DNA of 64,000 nucleotides, taken from positions 95,201 through 159,200 of the forward strand of contig NZ_BOOU01000059.1 of the NCBI RefSeq assembly GCF_016863395.1, in the 5' to 3' direction. A program made the translations under genes and the position numbers. A model generated the notes under the pieces. It saw only the letters and a program-made list of their open reading frames with translations, ran no database searches and had not been told where the DNA came from. This DNA comes from Sphaerisporangium rufum. GTDB lineage: Bacteria; Actinomycetota; Actinomycetes; Streptosporangiales; Streptosporangiaceae. Of the stretch, positions 47,218-56,105 are shown piece after piece. Position 1 is the stretch's first letter. Every line of letters starts with the position of its first letter.

Positions 47218-48519
47218 CTAGCCCTTTCCCTGGTTATCGCCGATGGCCGTGCGGAAAGCGTCGAGAGACGGCCGGATGACGGCGGCCGGCCGCGCCTGCT
47301 CCGCCACCGCGTCGAGCGTCTTCAGCCCGTCGCCGGTGTTCAGCACCACCGTCTCGGCCGCGGGGTCGAGCAGCCCGCCGGCCAGCAGCTTGCGCAGCAC
47401 GCCCACCGTGACCCCGCCCGCCGTCTCGGCGAAGACGCCCTCGGTGCGGGCGAGCAGCCGGATCGCGTCGACCACCTCGGCGTCGGTCACGTCCTCCACC
47501 GCGCCGCCGGTGCGGCGGGCGATGTCCAGGACGTACGGGCCGTCCGCCGGGTTGCCGATCGCCAACGACTTGGCGATGGTGTCCGGCCGGACCGGCTGCA
47601 CCGTGTCGCGGCCGGCCTTGTAGGCGGCCGACACCGGCGAGCATCCCGCCGCCTGGGCACCGAAGATCTTGTACGGGGTGTCCTCGACCAGGCCCAGGCG
47701 GACCAGCTCGCGGAAACCCTTGTCTATCTTGGTGAGCTGCGATCCGGAGGCGACCGGGATGACGATCTGCGCCGGCAGCCGCCAGCCGAGCTGCTCGGCG
47801 ATCTCGTACGCGAGTGTCTTGGAGCCCTCGGCGTAGTACGGCCGCAGGTTGACGTTGACGAACCCCCACCGGTCGCCCAGCGGGTCACCGATCAGCTCGG
47901 AGCAGAAGCGGTTCACCTCGTCGTAGGTGCCCTGGATGCCGACCAGCCGGCCGCCGTACACCGACGCCATGACGATCTTCGCCTCCTCCAGGTCGGAGGG
48001 GATGAAGACGCAGGCGTCCAGCCCGGCGCGGGCGGCCGCGGCGGTGACCGCGCCCGCGAGGTTGCCGGTGGACGAGCAGGACAGGGTGTGGAACCCGAAG
48101 TTGCGCGCCGCCTCCAGGGCGATCGCCACCACCCGGTCCTTGAAGGAGTGGGTGGGGTTGCCCGAGTCGTCCTTGACGTGCAGGCGGCGCATCCCGAGCT
48201 CGCGGCCTAGGTTCTCGGCGTGGATCAACTTGGTCCAGCCGGGCGCGAGGTTACGCCGGCCGGCCACGCCGGCCGGGACGGGGAGCAGGGAGCGGTAACG
48301 CCAGATGTTCGCCGGGCCGGACTCGATCTCCCGGCGGGTCACCGGCACCGCCGTAGAGCCGGGGGAGTTCCAGGTGTAGGCCACTTCGAGTGGCCCGAAA
48401 CACTCGACACAGGCGAAGTCGGGGCCCAGGTCGTAGCGGGTGCCGCATTCGCGGCAGGACAGCGCCACGGCGGGGCCGAAGTCGAACGCGGTCGTAGTCT
48501 CAGCTGGTGCGAGCGCCAT
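47218..48519 (-). CDS. metM: Threonine-synthase-like PLP enzyme, probable homocysteine synthase
   Basis: A 433-aa fold-II PLP enzyme. An N-terminal zinc-ribbon-like piece (LSCRECGTRY...CVECFG) precedes the PLP lysine motif NPTHSFKDR and the phosphate-loop SCSSTGNLAGA. By sequence it would be called threonine synthase (O-phosphohomoserine to threonine). However, the gene is under a SAM-I riboswitch and paired with a sulfur carrier, which fits MetM, reported to me as making homocysteine from O-phosphohomoserine and thiocarboxylated MetO. A plain ThrC is the alternative. ATG 48519 is favoured over ATG 48540. Confidence 0.8.
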   Translation of the reverse strand: MALAPAETTTAFDFGPAVALSCRECGTRYDLGPDFACVECFGPLEVAYTWNSPGSTAVPVTRREIESGPANIWRYRSLLPVPAGVAGRRNLAPGWTKLIHAENLGRELGMRRLHVKDDSGNPTHSFKDRVVAIALEAARNFGFHTLSCSSTGNLAGAVTAAAARAGLDACVFIPSDLEEAKIVMASVYGGRLVGIQGTYDEVNRFCSELIGDPLGDRWGFVNVNLRPYYAEGSKTLAYEIAEQLGWRLPAQIVIPVASGSQLTKIDKGFRELVRLGLVEDTPYKIFGAQAAGCSPVSAAYKAGRDTVQPVRPDTIAKSLAIGNPADGPYVLDIARRTGGAVEDVTDAEVVDAIRLLARTEGVFAETAGGVTVGVLRKLLAGGLLDPAAETVVLNTGDGLKTLDAVAEQARPAAVIRPSLDAFRTAIGDNQGKG

Positions 48520-48535
48520 GAAGCGAGGCCTTTCC

Positions 48536-48698
48536 CTCATCTTCGCCCGCGACCACCCTGATCGCGGGCCGGAATTGGCACCTGTCCCGGCCGGTCTCAC
48601 TAGGTCGCGTGCCGCGCCGTTCCCGAAAGACGCGATGACCACAGCCGGGAGGGTTGCCGGGGCTTCGCAGGGCCGGTCCCTCCACCCCTCTGGATGAG
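48536..48698 (-). ncRNA. SAM-I (S-box) riboswitch
   Basis: Read on the - strand, the leader contains CTCATCCAGAGGGGTGGAGG, then GGACCGGCCC, GAAGCCCCGGCAACC and GGTGCCAATTCCGGCCC, the conserved order of the SAM-I aptamer. P1 pairs CTCATC (48693-48698) with GATGAG (48536-48541); P4 is a GCCCGCGA/TCGCGGGC stem. P1 closes just upstream of metM ATG 48519 and near its ribosome site (GGGAAAGG), so SAM binding would block translation. It covers the 300-bp gap upstream of metM; no other gene lies there. Confidence 0.9.
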
Positions 48699-48825
48699 CA
48701 ATATGCAGTTGTCGGCCACGCCGGCGTCCGGCGGGCCATTTGCACTGTACCCCGGCATCCTGCCCCATCGACCGGGCGTCTCACTCATCGAGACGGCGGC
48801 GACCTCAGCGCGAGACGCGGCGGGA

Positions 48826-49425
48826 TCAGCCGTAGGCGTCGCCGAGCGCGGCCTGGACGTACTTGCGGGCCTGATGGATGCGCGACTTGGCGGTGCCGAG
48901 CGGGATGCCGAGCTGCCCGGCGACCTCGCTGTAGTCGAGCTGGCAGATGTCGCGCAGCACCAGCGCCTGGGCGAGGTCGGGCTTGTCGGCCTCCAGCGCC
49001 TCCATCGCGTCCAGCAGGTCGAGCCGGGCACCGGCGATGACGCTCACCCGGGCGGGGTCGGCCCGCAGGTCGGGAACCTCGCCGGAGGACTGCTCGGCCG
49101 CCCGCCGCTTCAGCGACCGGTACGTCGTGCGGGCGCAGTTGGCCGTCACGATGTGCAGCCAGGTGGAGAACCGCGCCCGGCCCTCGAACCGGCGGATGTT
49201 GCGGGCCACGGCCAGCAGCGTGTCCTGCGAGGCCTCTTCGGCGTCCTGGCGATAGGGGAGGAGCTTGGCGCAGTGCCGCAGCACGTCGGGCTCCACCCTG
49301 CGCAGCAGCTCGCCCAGGGCGCGGTGGTCGCCGGCCGCCGCGGCCCGCGCCAGCTCCTCGGTCGTCTCGTCAAGCGCCATGCCCAGCCCTCCCCCACCAC
49401 CGCCCGTTGCGTTCGGCGTGGCCAC
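48826..49425 (-). CDS. ECF-type RNA polymerase sigma factor
   Basis: A 199-aa sigma factor. Region 2 is DVLRHCAKLLPYRQDAEEASQDTLLAVARN with core motif FSTWLHIVTANCARTTYRSL; region 4 is VLRDICQLDYSEVAGQLGIPLGTAKSRIHQAR. Two starts are possible. GTG 49425 has TAAGAT 6 nt before it (leaderless). ATG 49380 has GGAGGG at 6 nt and lies after a Gly-rich stretch. No anti-sigma gene is adjacent. It is divergent from otsA. Confidence 0.85.
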   Translation of the reverse strand: MATPNATGGGGGGLGMALDETTEELARAAAAGDHRALGELLRRVEPDVLRHCAKLLPYRQDAEEASQDTLLAVARNIRRFEGRARFSTWLHIVTANCARTTYRSLKRRAAEQSSGEVPDLRADPARVSVIAGARLDLLDAMEALEADKPDLAQALVLRDICQLDYSEVAGQLGIPLGTAKSRIHQARKYVQAALGDAYG

Positions 49426-49431
49426 CAGCTC

Positions 49432-49437
49432 ATCTTA
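49432..49437 (-). promoter_or_regulatory. -10 element for the ECF sigma gene
   Basis: TAAGAT on the - strand, 6 nt before GTG 49425, in the AT-rich 111-bp gap shared with otsA. Confidence 0.4.
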
Positions 49438-49536
49438 TTGGGAACGTTAACTTTTATTAATGTGCTGCCGGCCGAGCATCACAGCGGAGAGAACGGCGAG
49501 GGACGACCGCCGCAGGCGGACAGGAGTGGTGGGCGG

Positions 49537-50964
49537 ATGAACACTGTTCTGCTGGCATCGAACCGAGGCCCGGTGTCCTTCAACCTGGCCGACGACGGGT
49601 CGCTGACCATGCGGCGCGGCGGCGGAGGGATGGTCTCCGGGCTGTCGGAGGTGGCCAAGGACTCCGAGGTGCTGTGGGTGTGCGCGGCGCTGTCGGACGG
49701 CGACCGCGGCGCCGCCCGCCGGGCGCCCGGCGGGCGGCTGGACCAGGCCGGATACGACACCGGGCCGGTGCGCATGCTCGACATCCCGCCGGCGACCTTC
49801 CACCGCGCCTACAACGCCGTGGCCAACTCCACCCTGTGGTTCGTCAACCACCTGCTCTACGACACCCCGAACTCCCCGCACTTCGACACCCGGTTCCGCC
49901 GCGAATGGGAGTCCTACCAGGACTACAACGCCGCCTTCGCGCTGGCGCTGGCCGAGGACGCCACGCACGGCGCCCGGGTCATGATCCAGGACTACCATCT
50001 CACGCTCGCGCCGGCGATGCTGCGGGTGGAGCGGCCCGACCTGCGCATCGCGCACTTCTCGCACACCCCCTGGGCGCCGCCGGAGTACTTCTCGCTGCTG
50101 CCGGACGACATCGCCGCCGAGCTGCTGAGCGGCATCCTCGGCGCCGACCACGCCGGCTTCCTCACCGCGCGGTGGGCGGCGGCGTTCATGGACTGCTGCC
50201 GGGCCATACTCGGCGCCGAGGTGGACCGGGAGGCCGGCCTGGTGGTCTTCGACGGCCGGGCGACGCACGTCGGCGTGCACCCGCTCGGCGTGGACGGTGA
50301 CGCGCTGTGGGCCCGCGCCACCGAGCCGGACGTCGAATCGCACATGACCGCGCTGCGCGAACGGGTGGGCGACCGCCGGCTCATCGTGCGGATCGACCGC
50401 ACCGAGCTGTCGAAGAACATCGTGCGCGGCCTGTCGGCCTACCGGCAGTTCCTCACCGACCATCCCGAATGGCACGGCAAGGTGGTGCACCTGGCGTTCG
50501 CCTACCCCTCCCGGCACGACCTGCCCGAGTACCGCGAGTACACCGCCGCGGTGCAGCGCTGCGCCAAGGAGATCGAGGACGAGTTCGGCGGCGAGGAATG
50601 GGATCCGCTCATCCTCAACGTGGACGACGACTACGCCCGGTCGCTGGCGGCCTACCGCATCGCCGACGTGCTGCTGGTCAATCCGATCCGCGACGGGATG
50701 AACCTGGTCGCCAAGGAGGGCCCGATCCTGGCGCCGAGCTGCGCGCTGGTGCTGTCCCGCGAGGCCGGGGCGGCGGCCGAGCTGGGCGGCGACGCGCTGG
50801 TGGTCAATCCCTACGACGTATCGGGCACCGCCCGCGCGCTGTACGACGGGCTCGTCATGCCCGAGCGCGAGCGCGCCGAGCGCGGCGCGCGGCTCAGGGC
50901 GGCGGCGACCGCGCTGCCGCCCGCCCGGTGGTTCGCCGACCAGCTCGCCGCGCTGGACGACTGA
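49537..50964 (+). CDS. otsA: Trehalose-6-phosphate synthase
   Basis: A 475-aa GT20 glycosyltransferase. The GGGGMVSGL loop near the N-terminus, QDYHLTLAPAMLR, HFSHTPW, the IDRTELSKNI donor-binding loop and RDGMNLVAKE near the end are the standard OtsA landmarks. It joins UDP- or other NDP-glucose to glucose-6-phosphate. GGAG precedes ATG 49537. OtsB follows in convergent orientation, so the pair makes trehalose as a stress solute. Confidence 0.92.
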   Translation: MNTVLLASNRGPVSFNLADDGSLTMRRGGGGMVSGLSEVAKDSEVLWVCAALSDGDRGAARRAPGGRLDQAGYDTGPVRMLDIPPATFHRAYNAVANSTLWFVNHLLYDTPNSPHFDTRFRREWESYQDYNAAFALALAEDATHGARVMIQDYHLTLAPAMLRVERPDLRIAHFSHTPWAPPEYFSLLPDDIAAELLSGILGADHAGFLTARWAAAFMDCCRAILGAEVDREAGLVVFDGRATHVGVHPLGVDGDALWARATEPDVESHMTALRERVGDRRLIVRIDRTELSKNIVRGLSAYRQFLTDHPEWHGKVVHLAFAYPSRHDLPEYREYTAAVQRCAKEIEDEFGGEEWDPLILNVDDDYARSLAAYRIADVLLVNPIRDGMNLVAKEGPILAPSCALVLSREAGAAAELGGDALVVNPYDVSGTARALYDGLVMPERERAERGARLRAAATALPPARWFADQLAALDD

Positions 50965-50996
50965 CCGCCGTGCACCACGCGCGCCGCTGAAGCCGC

Positions 50997-51836
50997 TCAG
51001 CGGGCCGCCAGCGCGCCGGCGAGGGCGGACAGCAGCGCGGCCACCCCGGCCGGCCCGTCGACGACCACGTCGGCCAGCTCGGCGAGCGCGGTGACCTCGG
51101 CTGAGGCGCTGCACACCGTCACCCCCGGCAGCCCGCAGTCGCGGACCGCCTCGAAGGCGGCCAGGTCGCCGAGGTCGTCCCCGGCGAACAGCACCGAGCG
51201 CGCCGCGCGCCGGTCGAGGAACGCCCGCAGGGCCTGCCCCTTGTCCATCCCGGCGGGCCGCAGTTCGAGCACCAGCCGGCCGGGCTCGACGACCAGCCCG
51301 GTGCGGGCGGCCAGGGCCTGCACCGGCTCGCGCAGCGCCCGCAGCGCGCCCTCGGGGTCGGCGGCGCGCCGGGTGTGCACCGCGACGGCCCGGCCCTTGT
51401 CCTCGACGGCGACCCCGGGCCGGGTGCCGTCGGTACGGGGCAGGCCCAGCCGGTCCAGCAGGCCGGGCAGTTCCTCGCGTACCCGCGCCACCCCCGGGGG
51501 CGGCGGCGGGGAGGTCACCGTGCCGGCCTCCCACCGCTCCAGGCCGTACTGGCCGAGGACCACCAGGCCCGGCACGTCGGCCAGGGACGGCCCGCCGGCC
51601 ACCTGCCCGTAGTCGATGGCGGTCGCCGCGGGGCGGCCGGTGACGATCACCACCGCGCCGACCAGGGCACCCAGCCTGGCCAGCGCCGCGGCGGCCTCCG
51701 GAGCCACCCGGGCGTCCGCCGGGTCAGGGACGATCGGCGCGAGGGTGCCGTCGAAGTCGAGCCCGATCACCGCACCCGAAGGATCACTCTTTATCGCCGC
51801 AAAACCGGCAACGTCCGGCAATACATCTTGAGTCAC
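50997..51836 (-). CDS. otsB: Trehalose-6-phosphate phosphatase
   Basis: A 279-aa HAD phosphatase: motif I LDFDGTLAP, motif II VVIVTGRPA, motif III Lys in MDKGQAL and motif IV FAGDDLGDLAAFEA. The cap includes LVLELRPAGMDKGQAL. It removes phosphate from trehalose-6-phosphate. GTG 51836 lies 10 bp after the DUF3263 stop, so the two are co-transcribed. Confidence 0.92.
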   Translation of the reverse strand: MTQDVLPDVAGFAAIKSDPSGAVIGLDFDGTLAPIVPDPADARVAPEAAAALARLGALVGAVVIVTGRPAATAIDYGQVAGGPSLADVPGLVVLGQYGLERWEAGTVTSPPPPPGVARVREELPGLLDRLGLPRTDGTRPGVAVEDKGRAVAVHTRRAADPEGALRALREPVQALAARTGLVVEPGRLVLELRPAGMDKGQALRAFLDRRAARSVLFAGDDLGDLAAFEAVRDCGLPGVTVCSASAEVTALAELADVVVDGPAGVAALLSALAGALAAR

Positions 51837-51846
51837 GAAATGGGGA

Positions 51847-52173
51847 CTACCCCGGCGTTCCCCGCCGCATGCCCAGCCGGCGGGCCGTACGCTCCTCCCG
51901 CCGGGCCTGCCGCAGGCGCAGCAGCCGCTTGACCGTCATCGGATCGCGCGCCATCGCCTCCGGCCGGTCGATCAGCGCGCCGAGCAACTGGTAGTAACGG
52001 GTCGCCGACAGGTCGAAGGTCTCGCGGATCGCCTGCTCCTTGGCGCCGGCATGCCGCCACCACTGGCGCTCGAACGCCAGCAGGTCCCGCTCCCGCTCGG
52101 TCAGCTCGCCGGGGACGCGCGCGGCCGGCGCCTCGCCGGCCGCGTGGTCACCATGCTCGGGTGCGGTGTCCAA
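51847..52173 (-). CDS. DUF3263 protein
   Basis: A 108-aa protein whose core LTERERDLLAFERQWWRHAGAKEQAIRETF, SATRYYQLLGALIDRP and VKRLLRLRQ is the DUF3263 helical domain, often beside otsB. TTG 52173 is preferred because GAGGAGG precedes it by 7 nt. The domain looks like a small HTH-type DNA or RNA binder; function unknown. Confidence 0.8.
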   Translation of the reverse strand: MDTAPEHGDHAAGEAPAARVPGELTERERDLLAFERQWWRHAGAKEQAIRETFDLSATRYYQLLGALIDRPEAMARDPMTVKRLLRLRQARREERTARRLGMRRGTPG

Positions 52174-52352
52174 TGCCGTTCCTCCTCGGTGGGGCACGTG
52201 AAGGTCCAGGCGTCGAGCCGGCGGGGGACGCGGGCCGGGCGCGGCGCCCGTCGCCAGGACAGGGAGGGCTCGCACCGGGCCACGACGCGCGGGGGTGGCC
52301 CGTGGCCATGGTAGTCGGCAATTCGCGGCTGTTCACGACAGTTCGGGAGACG

Positions 52353-52358
52353 TACAGT
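52353..52358 (+). promoter_or_regulatory. -10 element for SAM hydrolase gene
   Basis: TACAGT lies 8 nt before GTG 52367, one base longer than in the other cases. Confidence 0.35.
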
Positions 52359-52366
52359 CACCAGGT

Positions 52367-53179
52367 GTGACCTCTGTCATCACGCTTCTCACCGACTACG
52401 GTCTGGAGGACGGCTTCGTGGCCTCGTGCCACGGGGTGATCATCGGCATCGCGCCGGACGCGCGGATCATCGACGTGTGCCACCAGGTGCCGGCCGGGGA
52501 CATCCGGCGCGGCGCCGCGATCCTCGCCCAGACCCTGCCATATCTGCCCGCCGGCGTGCACGTCGCGGCGGTCGACCCGGCCGCGGCCAGCACGCGCCGG
52601 TCGATCGCCGTCCTGGCGGGCCACCGCGTCTTCATCGGCCCGGACAACGGCCTGCTGTCATGGGCGCTGCTCGCCGCGGGCGGCGCCCGGGCGGCGTACG
52701 AGATCACCAACGAGGAGCTGTTCCTCACCCCGGTGTCGGCCACCTTCCACGGCCGGGACATCTACGCCCCGGTCGCGGCACACCTCGGCACCGGCCGCGA
52801 ACCGGCCGAACTCGGCCCGCAGATCCCGCTGGACCGCCTGCTCTCGCTGCCCGCGCCCACCGCGCGCCTGGGCCAGGAGGCGGCCGAGGGCGAGGTGCTG
52901 TCGGTGGACCGCTGGGGCAACGTCCAGCTGTCGGTGACCGCCGAGGACCTGGCCACGCTCGGCGTCCGGACCGGCGACCCGCTGGCGGTCACCATGGGCC
53001 GGCGCCAGATGACCGTCCCCTTCCGTGACACCTACGCCGCGGTGGCACCGGGGAACCTCGTCGCCTTCACCGATTCGGCCGGCATGGTGTCCCTGGCGGT
53101 CAACGGCGGGGACGCGGCCCAGCGTCTCGGCCTGCCGCCCGGCGCGCACGTCCGGCTGGCGCGCGCCGCCGAGGGCTGA
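52367..53179 (+). CDS. SAM hydrolase/adenosyltransferase family (DUF62)
   Basis: A 270-aa protein of the SAM hydroxide adenosyltransferase family. LTDYGLEDGFVASCHGVI carries the conserved Asp and FIGPDNGLLSWAL the SAM loop, with VDRWGNVQLSV near the second domain. The enzyme splits SAM to adenosine and L-methionine with water, while halogenase relatives use chloride or fluoride. No extra loop typical of fluorinase is evident. Its closeness to the SAM-regulated metMO genes is suggestive. Confidence 0.88.
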   Translation: MTSVITLLTDYGLEDGFVASCHGVIIGIAPDARIIDVCHQVPAGDIRRGAAILAQTLPYLPAGVHVAAVDPAAASTRRSIAVLAGHRVFIGPDNGLLSWALLAAGGARAAYEITNEELFLTPVSATFHGRDIYAPVAAHLGTGREPAELGPQIPLDRLLSLPAPTARLGQEAAEGEVLSVDRWGNVQLSVTAEDLATLGVRTGDPLAVTMGRRQMTVPFRDTYAAVAPGNLVAFTDSAGMVSLAVNGGDAAQRLGLPPGAHVRLARAAEG

Positions 53180-53584
53180 GCGCACCGGCGCTGACCTGCG
53201 CCGAACCCGGCGAAGGTCATCGCGGGACAGCACCGCCGAAACCGCCGGGGACGGCAAAGCGCCGGCAAAGCGCGGGCGGGCCGGCACCGGGCGGCGGGCG
53301 TCCCGCCCGGCCGGGCGGGACGCCCCGGAAGGCGAGCTGACCAGGTGGTTGACCCCGCCCGGGACGGGACGCCCCCCGCCCCGGGTCGCGCAGCGCGCCT
53401 TGCCGCGGCTTGGCGGGGGCATGGGCCGGGGCCGCCAACCATTGCCATCAGCTGACCGTTCGCCGCCCTTAGTCCTGTTCGGCCATTGGGTACTGTCTGA
53501 GCGGTCACATTCGGTAACCACCACGGCACAGAATGTGGAAGTGCGGCATTCTTCCCAGGTGGTTAGTACAAGGAGAAGTAACTC
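53180..53584. other. Intergenic region before the Gly/Tyr-rich secreted protein
   Basis: A GC-rich first half holds nothing clear. Near the right end, TACTGT (about 53490-53496) could be a -10 and an inverted repeat CACATTC-N18-GAATGTG lies at 53506-53537. No gene is seen. Confidence 0.4.
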
Positions 53585-53986
53585 ATGATTCGCCGTCTTC
53601 TCGTCACTTCGGCATGCGCCGGCATGATCGTCCTCGGTTCCGCCGCCATGGCCTCCGCCGACGCCGCCAAGCCCGTCCACCAGGCCAAGGCCGGCAAGGC
53701 CGCCTGCTGCTACTGCGGGCCCACCGCCACCGTCCTCCCGAGCGCCGTCGTCTACGGCGGCGGCGTGTACGGGGGCGGCTGCAGCTCCGTCTACGGCGCC
53801 TCCGTCTACGGCGGCGGCGTCTACGGGGGCGGCGTCTACGGGGGCGGCTTCGGCGGCTTCGGTGGGTTCGGCGGCGGCTACGGCCCGGGCGGCTTCAACG
53901 GCATCGGCAACGGCATCGGCAACAACACCGGTGTCGGCACCGGCGGCCTCATCGGCGTGGGCGTCGGCAGCATCAAGGTCCTCTGA
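53585..53986 (+). CDS. Secreted Gly/Tyr/Val-rich protein with VYGGG repeats
   Basis: A 133-aa precursor with signal peptide cut after ASA (residue ~26). The mature part has a Cys-rich piece (CCYCG, GGCSS), then repeated VYGGG/VYGGGV and GGFGG units, then a Gly/Asn/Ile-rich tail GIGNGIGNNTGVGTG ending in SIKVL. Low complexity and aromatic-Gly repeats suggest a cell-surface or fibre-like protein. GGAG with 8-nt spacing precedes ATG. It is not a chaplin by sequence. Confidence 0.75.
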   Translation: MIRRLLVTSACAGMIVLGSAAMASADAAKPVHQAKAGKAACCYCGPTATVLPSAVVYGGGVYGGGCSSVYGASVYGGGVYGGGVYGGGFGGFGGFGGGYGPGGFNGIGNGIGNNTGVGTGGLIGVGVGSIKVL

Positions 53987-54058
53987 CCCACGCTCTGACG
54001 ACGACGGCGGCGCCCCCACTGCCCGTGGCGGCGCCGCCTTCTCATGCTCCGCCCGTAC

Positions 54059-55069
54059 TCAGGCGCTGATCACGTCGTGCGCCTCGGCGAAGTGGCAGGC
54101 GCTCGGGTGACCGCCGGAGCGGATCTCCAGCAGCGGCTCCTGCTCGGCGCAGATGTCCTGCGCCTTCCAGCAGCGGGTGCGAAACCGGCACCCGGACGGC
54201 GGGTTGGCCGGCGACGGCGGGTCACCCTGCAGGATGATCCGCTCGCGCTGCTCGCGCCCCTCAGGATCGGGCACCGGCACCGCCGACAGCAGCGCCTGGG
54301 TGTACGGGTGGCTGGGCCGCTCGTAGATGTCGATGTCCTTGCCCAGTTCGACGATCTTGCCGAGGTACATCACCGCGACCCGGTCGGAGATGTGCCGGAC
54401 CACCGACAGGTCGTGCGCAATGAAGATGTAGGCGAGGCCGAACTCGTCCTGCAGCCGCTCCAGCAGGTTCATCACCTGAGCCTGGATCGACACGTCCAGG
54501 GCCGACACCGGCTCGTCACAGATGATCACCTCCGGCTGCAGGGCCAGCCCGCGGGCGATGCCGATGCGCTGCCGCTGCCCGCCGGAGAACTGGTGGGGGT
54601 AGCGGTTGATGTGCTCGGGGTTGAGGCCGACGACCTCCAGCAGCTCCTGCACCTTGCGACGGCGGTCGCCCTTGGGCGCCACCTCCGAGTGGATCTCGAA
54701 CGGCTCGCCGATGATGTCGCCGACCGTCATCCGCGGGTTGAGCGAGGTGTAGGGGTCCTGCATGACCATCTGGATGTTGCGGCGCATGCGCTTGAGCTCT
54801 CCGCCGCGCGCCTTGGCCATGTCCACCCCGTTGATCTTCACCGAGCCCGAGGTGGGACGCTCCAGCGCCATCAGCAGCTTGGCGAGGGTGGACTTGCCGC
54901 AGCCGGACTCGCCGACCACGCCGAGCGTCTCGCCCCGGCCGAGGTCGAAGGAGACCCCGTCCACGGCCTTGATCGCGCCGATCTGGCGCTTCAACACGAT
55001 GCCCTGGGTCAGCGGGAAGTGCTTGACCAGGTCACGGACCTCCAGGATCCGCTCACCCGACGGTGTCAT
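54059..55069 (-). CDS. oppF: Oligopeptide ABC transporter ATPase (OppF/DppF)
   Basis: A 336-aa ATPase: Walker A GESGCGKSTL, signature FSGGQRQRIGIARGLALQ, Walker B VIICDEPVSALD, H-loop FIAHDLSVV, and the oligopeptide-type C-terminus with a Cys-rich motif (CRFRTRCWKAQDIC). It is the fifth gene of the opp operon and overlaps the oppD end by 17 bp. It powers peptide import together with OppD. Confidence 0.93.
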   Translation of the reverse strand: MTPSGERILEVRDLVKHFPLTQGIVLKRQIGAIKAVDGVSFDLGRGETLGVVGESGCGKSTLAKLLMALERPTSGSVKINGVDMAKARGGELKRMRRNIQMVMQDPYTSLNPRMTVGDIIGEPFEIHSEVAPKGDRRRKVQELLEVVGLNPEHINRYPHQFSGGQRQRIGIARGLALQPEVIICDEPVSALDVSIQAQVMNLLERLQDEFGLAYIFIAHDLSVVRHISDRVAVMYLGKIVELGKDIDIYERPSHPYTQALLSAVPVPDPEGREQRERIILQGDPPSPANPPSGCRFRTRCWKAQDICAEQEPLLEIRSGGHPSACHFAEAHDVISA

Positions 55070-56090
55070 CGAGGACCTCCCGGTAGTAGTGGCAGGCGCT
55101 CCCCCGCGTCCCGCTGATCTCGTACAGCGGCGGGACGTCGGTCACGCAGTTGTCGCGGCGGTACGGGCAGCGGGGGTGGAAGGCACAGCCCGAGGGCATG
55201 TCGAGCAGGTTCGGCGGCAGCCCCTTGATGGCGTACAACTCTTGGCCCTTCATGTCGACCCGGGGGATCGAGTCGAGCAGGCCCTTGGAGTAGGGGTGCG
55301 CCGGCGACTTGTACACGTCGTGCACCGGGGCGTGTTCGACGATCCGCCCGGCGTACATGACGGCGATCTTGTCGGCCACGTCGGCCACCACGCCCAGGTC
55401 GTGCGTGATCAGGATGAGGCCCATGTTGCTCTCGCGCTGCAGCTCGGCGAGCAGCTCCATGATCTGGGCCTGCACCGTCACGTCGAGCGCCGTGGTCGGC
55501 TCGTCGGCGATCAGCACCTCCGGATCCAGCGCGATCGACATCGCGATCATGATGCGCTGGCGCATGCCGCCGGAGAACTGGTGCGGATAGTCGTTGACCC
55601 GCTGGCGGGCGGCCGGGATGCGCACCCGGTCCATCAGCTCGACGGCCTTCTTCATGGCGTCGCGCTTGTTCATCCCGCGGTGCACGCGGAACATCTCGCT
55701 GATCTGCCAGCCGACCGTCAGCACCGGATTCAGCGAGGACAGCGCGTCCTGGAAGATCATCGCGATCCGCTGGCCGCGGATCTGGCTGCGCGCCTGGTCG
55801 GAGAGCTTGAGCAGGTCGGTACCGCGGAAGCGGATCTCGCCCTTCGGGATGCGGGCCGGCGGCATGTCGAGAATGCCCATGATCGCCTGGGCGGTGACCG
55901 ACTTGCCGGATCCGGACTCGCCGAGCACCGCGAGCGACTCGCCCGGGTTCACGGTGTAGCTGACACCGTTCACCGCCCGGACCAGGCCCTGCCGGGTGAC
56001 GAACTCGACGTGCAGATTATCCACGGCGAGCAGCGGCTCGGTGGCGGCGTCCGCGGCCGGCGGGGCCGTGTCCACTGACGGGTTGTTCAC
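55053..56090 (-). CDS. oppD: Oligopeptide ABC transporter ATPase (OppD/DppD)
   Basis: A 345-aa ATPase: Walker [12 protein letters not shown], signature [18 protein letters not shown], Walker [14 protein letters not shown]-loop LITHDLGVV and the C-terminal [14 protein letters not shown] motif. GTG start. It is the partner of OppF and follows oppC by 15 bp. Confidence 0.93.
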   Translation of the reverse strand: MNNPSVDTAPPAADAATEPLLAVDNLHVEFVTRQGLVRAVNGVSYTVNPGESLAVLGESGSGKSVTAQAIMGILDMPPARIPKGEIRFRGTDLLKLSDQARSQIRGQRIAMIFQDALSSLNPVLTVGWQISEMFRVHRGMNKRDAMKKAVELMDRVRIPAARQRVNDYPHQFSGGMRQRIMIAMSIALDPEVLIADEPTTALDVTVQAQIMELLAELQRESNMGLILITHDLGVVADVADKIAVMYAGRIVEHAPVHDVYKSPAHPYSKGLLDSIPRVDMKGQELYAIKGLPPNLLDMPSGCAFHPRCPYRRDNCVTDVPPLYEISGTRGSACHYYREVLDDTVG

Positions 56091-56105
56091 CTTCTGTCCC
56101 CTCTC

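Noticed and set aside
52367..53179. DUF62 protein considered as a fluorinase or chlorinase
   Set aside because: I see no fluorinase-type loop and no halogenated-product genes nearby; SAM hydrolase is the common function.
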